From contig VBMI01000134.1 in the NCBI GenBank assembly GCA_005878955.1, positions 1 to 34,203 on the forward strand: a stretch of DNA of 34,203 nucleotides, written 5' to 3'. The notes under the pieces are model-generated. The model made no database searches. It saw only the letters and a program-made list of their open reading frames with translations, and had not been told where the DNA came from. This DNA comes from Methanobacteriota archaeon. Its GTDB lineage: Archaea; Thermoplasmatota; Thermoplasmata; RBG-16-68-12. Both the position numbers and the translations under genes were made by a program. The first letter of the stretch is position 1. Every line of letters begins with the position of its first letter. Positions 30,164 to 34,203 of the stretch are shown in pieces.

Positions 30164-31153
30164 ATGGCATCGATGAAGGAGATGTGGGACGTCCGGAGAG
30201 CGTCGCTCCATGACCGGGACGCCCTCAAGGAACTCTGCCGTGCTGCCGCCGGAGAGGATGACTACGTCATCGAGCGCCTCGAGAGCATGATCCTGCACGG
30301 CGTGATGGACGTCGCGCTCGACGGCGGCCGAATCGTCGGGATGATGCACTATTCCGAGGGGATCGATGGGTCGGCTTGGCTCGCAGCGGCTCGGACCCAC
30401 CCGGCGTATCGGCGCCGCGGGGTCGCCGCATCCCTGATCCAGAACGCGGTCGGGCTTGCCCGGAGGAGCCGGGTACACGCCCTCCGCCTGGTGTCTGCGG
30501 CGTCGAACGCTGCGGGGACCGCCTCCGTCCTCGCCAACGGCTTTCACGAGGTCGCGCGGTTCACCCGCGTGAAGCGAGCGACCTCGAAGGGCGCCTTGCG
30601 GACCGCGGCCCTGGCCTTCGATGCGGACCTCGTCCGGGAAATCACCGATTCAAAGGTCCTCCGAATCGGGAACGGCTACGTGCCATACGGGCACTACTTC
30701 GTCCCGCTCACCCCCGCGAACGTACACCTTCTCGCGAACGCCAGAGCCTTCTTCCGGGTTGGCGGCGGGATCGCGGTTGTCAGCGCGGATTCCGAGGATC
30801 CCGCCACGGTCGAGGGGGTCGTCGAGTTCGGGCTGGTGGCGGGGGATCCATCGGGAATCTTGAGGGCTTTGCCCGGCACGGTGGGTCAATTGAAAGAGCT
30901 AAAATCGTTTCTGCCCTTCGACAGAGTCGTGCTCGGCGCGGCACATCGGGCGGGGTTCGAGGTGGAAGCCTGGGGCCGGAAGGTCGTCCTGTACGAGCGC
31001 CCCGTCGAGGTTGGACCAACCACCTACCGGAAGCGGAGGACGTACGCGGAGATCGCGGCCGGGAAGAGGGAAGGGTACGCCGCCCTCGCCCTCCTTGCGG
31101 GAGGGCAGGGCCACGGACACACGGGCCCCCATGAGGACCGATGGAACCCCTAG
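30164..31153 (+). CDS. GNAT family N-acetyltransferase, probable tandem GNAT
   Basis: This 329-residue protein has an N-terminal GNAT domain (about 8-150): WDVRRASLHDRDALKELCRAA, then AARTHPAYRRRGVAASLIQNAV, the acetyl-CoA pyrophosphate-binding motif (RRRGVA). The C-terminal half (about 160-290) ends FDRVVLGAAHRAGFEVEAWGRKVVLYERPV, resembling a second, degenerate GNAT fold without the acetyl-CoA loop. The substrate is unknown. A good ribosome-binding site (GGAGG, 6 nt spacer) precedes ATG 30164; ATG 30173 is a possible alternative. It is 65 nt downstream of the unknown gene and converges with the coiled-coil gene, whose stop is immediately adjacent. Confidence 0.9.
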   Translation: MASMKEMWDVRRASLHDRDALKELCRAAAGEDDYVIERLESMILHGVMDVALDGGRIVGMMHYSEGIDGSAWLAAARTHPAYRRRGVAASLIQNAVGLARRSRVHALRLVSAASNAAGTASVLANGFHEVARFTRVKRATSKGALRTAALAFDADLVREITDSKVLRIGNGYVPYGHYFVPLTPANVHLLANARAFFRVGGGIAVVSADSEDPATVEGVVEFGLVAGDPSGILRALPGTVGQLKELKSFLPFDRVVLGAAHRAGFEVEAWGRKVVLYERPVEVGPTTYRKRRTYAEIAAGKREGYAALALLAGGQGHGHTGPHEDRWNP

Positions 31154-31154
31154 C

Positions 31155-34043
31155 CTACCGGATGCGTTCGAGCTGGAAGGACCCGACCATGATCGCCTTG
31201 TTCGAGTGTTTGTAGGGGATCCATTCCCGTGTCTGAACCTCGCCGAGGCCGATCACCTGTAGGGACGTCTTCTGCTTCTCCGAGCGGAAGTGCAACGCGC
31301 CGTCCACGAGGTGCTCGAGGGACTCCACCTGCTGGTCGGTGTGCATCCCGCGCTCGAGCGCGAAGGCGGCGACGGCCTTCGTCTGCCGCAGGCGGTTCAC
31401 GAGCCTCTGCACGAAGTTCAGGGCCGCGTTCTGGTCGGAGCCCCCCATGCACGACGAGAGGGACAGGAACGCGAGGCGGAAGTACGGGTGCTTGCCCTTG
31501 AACTCGGAGTCGAGCTCGCTGACAACCTTCAGGATGCTCTCGAAGTCGTTGGGCCCGTTCACCCGCCACATGTGCTTCTCCCTCACCGGCTTCCCCTGGG
31601 CGCCGGTCATTCCGGACGCATCGATCCAGTTCACGAGCCCGAGTTGATCGTACTCCACGAACGTCGGGAGAATCGGCGCCATCTCCTTTTGGACCTCCGC
31701 GGGGGGTTTCGAGGTAGTGATTAGGATCGACGGGATCCCCTTCTTGAGGCCCTCCGCGACGAAATTGAGAATCACAACCTCCTTCCCCACGAACGGGGGC
31801 CCGATGAACAGGACGTTGGAATTGAACGGGATTCCTCCGTACATGAGGTCATCGAGCCGTGGCGTGCCCGTCTTCACGCGCTCTTTCTTCTCCTCGATCG
31901 TGACCTCCGCCGCCCCATCCGTCATCCCCGCTTGGACCTGGGCACGCAGGGCGAGCTCCTTTTGTTCGAGCTCCTTGTCCTGCTGGTATTTGAGCTTCTT
32001 GAGGTCCTCCTCCTTCTCGCGGAGGCGGTCCTCCCACTGCGCGAGGTAGGCCTCCTTGTCCGTGTCGCGCATGCCGGGGGTCGCCACGGCCGCGCGGGTC
32101 TCCCTCGCCTGCGTCTCGAGTTCGAGCGCCTTGAGCTGAAGCTCCTGCTCCCGCCGCTCGACCTCCTTTTTCACCTGGAGCAGTTCCCGGTTCTCTTTCG
32201 AGACCCGTTCGATCTCCGCCCGCAGGCCGGTCTGCATGTCGTCGAGCTTCTTCTGGCGGGACTCGAGCGCCGCGGACCGCCGAGTGAGTTCATCCTGGCT
32301 GCTCGTCGCTGTGGCCTGCTGCACCTTCGTGCTCTTGAGGAGGTCCGCGTACTCCTCTTCCTTCTGTTTGAGTCGGGCGGAGGCTTCCTTTACCGCGGAC
32401 TTCAGACGCTCGGTCTCCGTCGAGGCCTTCTCGGTGGATGTCTCCTTGTCCGAGATCATCTTCTCCCGCGCCAGCAGCTCTTTCTCCTTTGCCTCGAGAT
32501 GCTTCCGGTCGTCCGCCGCCCTGCGCTCGATCGCGGTCGCGTTCTCGTAGCGCTCCTTCATCTGGTCCTCGAGGGTCTTCAGCTCGACGTCGAGCTGTCC
32601 GAGCTCCTTCTCTTTCATCAGGAGCTTCTGCTCCCAGTCCTTCATCTCGTGGACCCGTTCCTTGTCCTTGGTCGCCTTCGTGGTGTCGAGCTGCTCGGAG
32701 CGGAGCCGGATCTCGCTTTCTTTGAGCTGGATCGCCTTGTCCTTTTGGAGGAGATCTTTCTGCCGGGCGTCGACCGCCGCGCCCTCCCGCTTCAACCGGG
32801 TCTCGAGTTCTGCGAATTCCTTCGCCTTCGCATCGAGTTGACGTTGGGCAGCGGTGACCTCGATGGCGATTCTCTTGAGCTCCTTGTCGCGCTCCATCAG
32901 GGCGGCTTCCCTCTCGCCGACTTCCTTGCGGCTCCGCTCGATCCCCGATTCGACGCCGGTGAGGTCGTTCTCCTTGAGCTTCAACTGTTCAACGCGGGCG
33001 TCGATTTCGGCCTTCACTCCGGACACCTTTTTCTCATAGTCTGCGAGGGTCTTTTCTTTCTTCGCCAGGTCTGCCTGCAGGGCCCCTAGCTCGGAGGTCT
33101 GGGCCTCCGCCTTCGCGAGCTCGCCGTCGAGCTCCTTCCGGTCGGACTCGATAATCGCCTCCTTCTCGTCGAGCCCCTTCTGGCGGAACTCGAGGGCCTT
33201 CTGGAGTTCCCGCAGCGATCCCTGGAGCTGGACGAGTTTCACGTCGCTCGCCGTCAGGATTTCCCGCTCCGCGGCGGAGGTCGAGGAGGAGATGATATGG
33301 AGCATGGACCCGCTGATCTCCGCGGAAAGCGCCATAACGAAGTAGAAGAACATGGCGAGTAGGGACTGGGGTTGGATGGATCCCGAGCCCGAGAGGGGCT
33401 TGGGGTCAATTCCGATGTAGGCCCAAAGGAGCATGAGGAGTGGCAGGAAGGCCGCGGCGAGGATGCTCACGACCTTGCGGAAACCATGACCGCCCCATGT
33501 GTCCGCCATTGAAATCAGGGCGAGGGCAATCGGGACCACGGAGAGCGGATACATGAGCCACGTCGGCGTCTCGTCCGGGGTAAGGATGATGTTCGTGAGG
33601 GAGAGGAGCGTCGCGCCGACCGCTACCCACGAGAGGGTGAACGCGAGGACGGTAAGAACGAAGTGGCGGGAGCCGCGATATCCTTTGTACGGAACCCATT
33701 TTCGCAAAAGGGCGTTAGCCCCGATCATCCCCCCAACCATGAGGGGGAGGAGCCAGAGGAGGGCATCGAGATACACAGGCGCAAAAAGGAGCGTCGAGGA
33801 GGAGTTGTTCGCGGCGAAGATCAGGAACGCGTTGAAGGCAAGGCCGAACGCCGCCCAGAGCCCGTACCCCTGCGACGCACGGCCAAGTTTCAGCTGGAGG
33901 AGCCCGCCGCCCTGGTCCCGAAGGGTCGTCGCCGTGACCTCCCGCTTCGTTACGCGGGATTCAGAATAGGTTGGGGCGAACGAAAAGCCCGAGCTGCCCT
34001 TTTTAGTGCCATTTGCAGCCTTCCGCTTCGCCATCAGGGCCAC
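31155..34043 (-). CDS. Membrane-anchored coiled-coil protein with degenerate KaiC/RecA-like domain
   Basis: This is a large three-part protein (962 aa from GTG 34043; 959 from ATG 34034). Part one has six predicted membrane helices within residues 60-255 (e.g. YGLWAAFGLAFNAFLIFAA, FVLTVLAFTLSWVAVGATLLSL, SILAAAFLPLLMLLWAYIGI). Part two, about residues 259-700, is nearly uninterrupted Lys/Glu-rich coiled coil. Part three (725-962) is KaiC/RadA-like: GTPRLDDLMYGGIPFNSNVLFIGPPFVGKEV. The P-loop ends GKE instead of GK(S/T), and the Walker B strand (FRLAFLSLSSCMGG) lacks the usual Asp, so ATP hydrolysis is doubtful. It may be a membrane scaffold or signalling organiser; no function is known to me. 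A TATA box (CTTAAATAA) lies 50-60 nt upstream. Confidence 0.9.
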   Translation of the reverse strand: MALMAKRKAANGTKKGSSGFSFAPTYSESRVTKREVTATTLRDQGGGLLQLKLGRASQGYGLWAAFGLAFNAFLIFAANNSSSTLLFAPVYLDALLWLLPLMVGGMIGANALLRKWVPYKGYRGSRHFVLTVLAFTLSWVAVGATLLSLTNIILTPDETPTWLMYPLSVVPIALALISMADTWGGHGFRKVVSILAAAFLPLLMLLWAYIGIDPKPLSGSGSIQPQSLLAMFFYFVMALSAEISGSMLHIISSSTSAAEREILTASDVKLVQLQGSLRELQKALEFRQKGLDEKEAIIESDRKELDGELAKAEAQTSELGALQADLAKKEKTLADYEKKVSGVKAEIDARVEQLKLKENDLTGVESGIERSRKEVGEREAALMERDKELKRIAIEVTAAQRQLDAKAKEFAELETRLKREGAAVDARQKDLLQKDKAIQLKESEIRLRSEQLDTTKATKDKERVHEMKDWEQKLLMKEKELGQLDVELKTLEDQMKERYENATAIERRAADDRKHLEAKEKELLAREKMISDKETSTEKASTETERLKSAVKEASARLKQKEEEYADLLKSTKVQQATATSSQDELTRRSAALESRQKKLDDMQTGLRAEIERVSKENRELLQVKKEVERREQELQLKALELETQARETRAAVATPGMRDTDKEAYLAQWEDRLREKEEDLKKLKYQQDKELEQKELALRAQVQAGMTDGAAEVTIEEKKERVKTGTPRLDDLMYGGIPFNSNVLFIGPPFVGKEVVILNFVAEGLKKGIPSILITTSKPPAEVQKEMAPILPTFVEYDQLGLVNWIDASGMTGAQGKPVREKHMWRVNGPNDFESILKVVSELDSEFKGKHPYFRLAFLSLSSCMGGSDQNAALNFVQRLVNRLRQTKAVAAFALERGMHTDQQVESLEHLVDGALHFRSEKQKTSLQVIGLGEVQTREWIPYKHSNKAIMVGSFQLERIR

Positions 34044-34088
34044 CGAGGGGGGGATTCTATCGCGAGAATCGGTCGAGCAAGCGGGTCA

Positions 34089-34100
34089 CTTTATTTAAGC
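34089..34100 (-). promoter_or_regulatory. TATA box of the coiled-coil/KaiC-like gene
   Basis: Minus-strand GCTTAAATAAAG is a strong TATA candidate, placing the transcription start near 34066 and leaving a leader of 20-30 nt. The remaining bases to 34203 contain other AT-rich words (TTGATAATACA, CTTGTAATAG) but no gene was recognised. Confidence 0.6.
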
Positions 34101-34203
34101 GTTGATTCTCCGTAACCGTCCTTGATAATACACGGGCTATTACAAGGCTTTCGGCGTGTTTTCGGCCAGCCATACCCATCTCACTGGGTCGGCGAACGTC
34201 GAA

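Noticed and set aside
34101-34203. AT-rich right edge as a possible further gene or promoter
   Set aside because: Several TATA-like words occur, but no open frame or RNA structure could be supported before the window ends.

Overview
The window reads as a GC-rich archaeal chromosome segment, most likely from an uncultivated Thermoplasmata-type euryarchaeon. That placement is inference. The evidence is the C-terminus of transcription factor B, archaeal-type AspRS and FEN-1, a tetraether-synthase-like radical SAM protein next to geranylgeranyl reductase, long-type FKBP, thiolase/DUF35 pairs, and many genes with an archaeal TATA box 25-30 nt upstream of the start codon and no room for a leader.

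Layout. 1-1.3 kb: tail of tfb, a long-type FKBP prolyl isomerase and tRNA-Arg(CCU). 1.4-8.4 kb (minus strand): an acyl-CoA block with a B12-dependent mutase (large subunit, cobalamin subunit, MeaB chaperone), a Ras-like small GTPase, and a tightly overlapping set of two thiolase-fold proteins and two DUF35 proteins. The mutase carries the Phe/Gln signature of isobutyryl-CoA mutase rather than the Tyr/Arg of methylmalonyl-CoA mutase. Both thiolase-like proteins lack the classical nucleophilic Cys, and the upstream one has an internal deletion. 8.6-12.8 kb: an accessory-looking stretch with a winged-helix regulator, an unknown secreted protein, a winged-helix sensor protein, a DEDD-type exonuclease-like protein and a PD-(D/E)XK-like protein. 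12.9-15.7 kb: a double-ACT protein, aspS and an MscS channel. 15.8-18.9 kb: a probable membrane-lipid cluster of tes-like radical SAM, ferredoxin and geranylgeranyl reductase, with a perfect inverted repeat beside the tes TATA box. 19-22.3 kb: two divergent DUF72 genes, one with a zinc-site tail, followed by FEN-1.

22.4-29.1 kb (plus strand): a five-gene oligopeptide ABC transporter operon with three remodelled parts. The substrate-binding protein appears circularly permuted. The second permease carries an extra extracytoplasmic domain and a frameshift. The second ATPase has a tandemly duplicated 73-residue membrane hairpin inserted in its C-terminal region. 29.2-31.2 kb: an unknown protein and a GNAT acetyltransferase. 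31.2-34.0 kb (minus strand): a 960-residue membrane protein with six predicted helices, about 450 residues of coiled coil and a KaiC-like domain with degenerate nucleotide motifs.

No insertion sequence, CRISPR array, rRNA or convincing intrinsic terminator was seen, and no gene-free stretch exceeds 300 bases. The three damaged or rearranged genes (thiolase, dppC, binding protein) could be real biology or assembly faults; raw reads across 7,390-7,410, 25,810-25,840 and 22,490-24,120 would decide.
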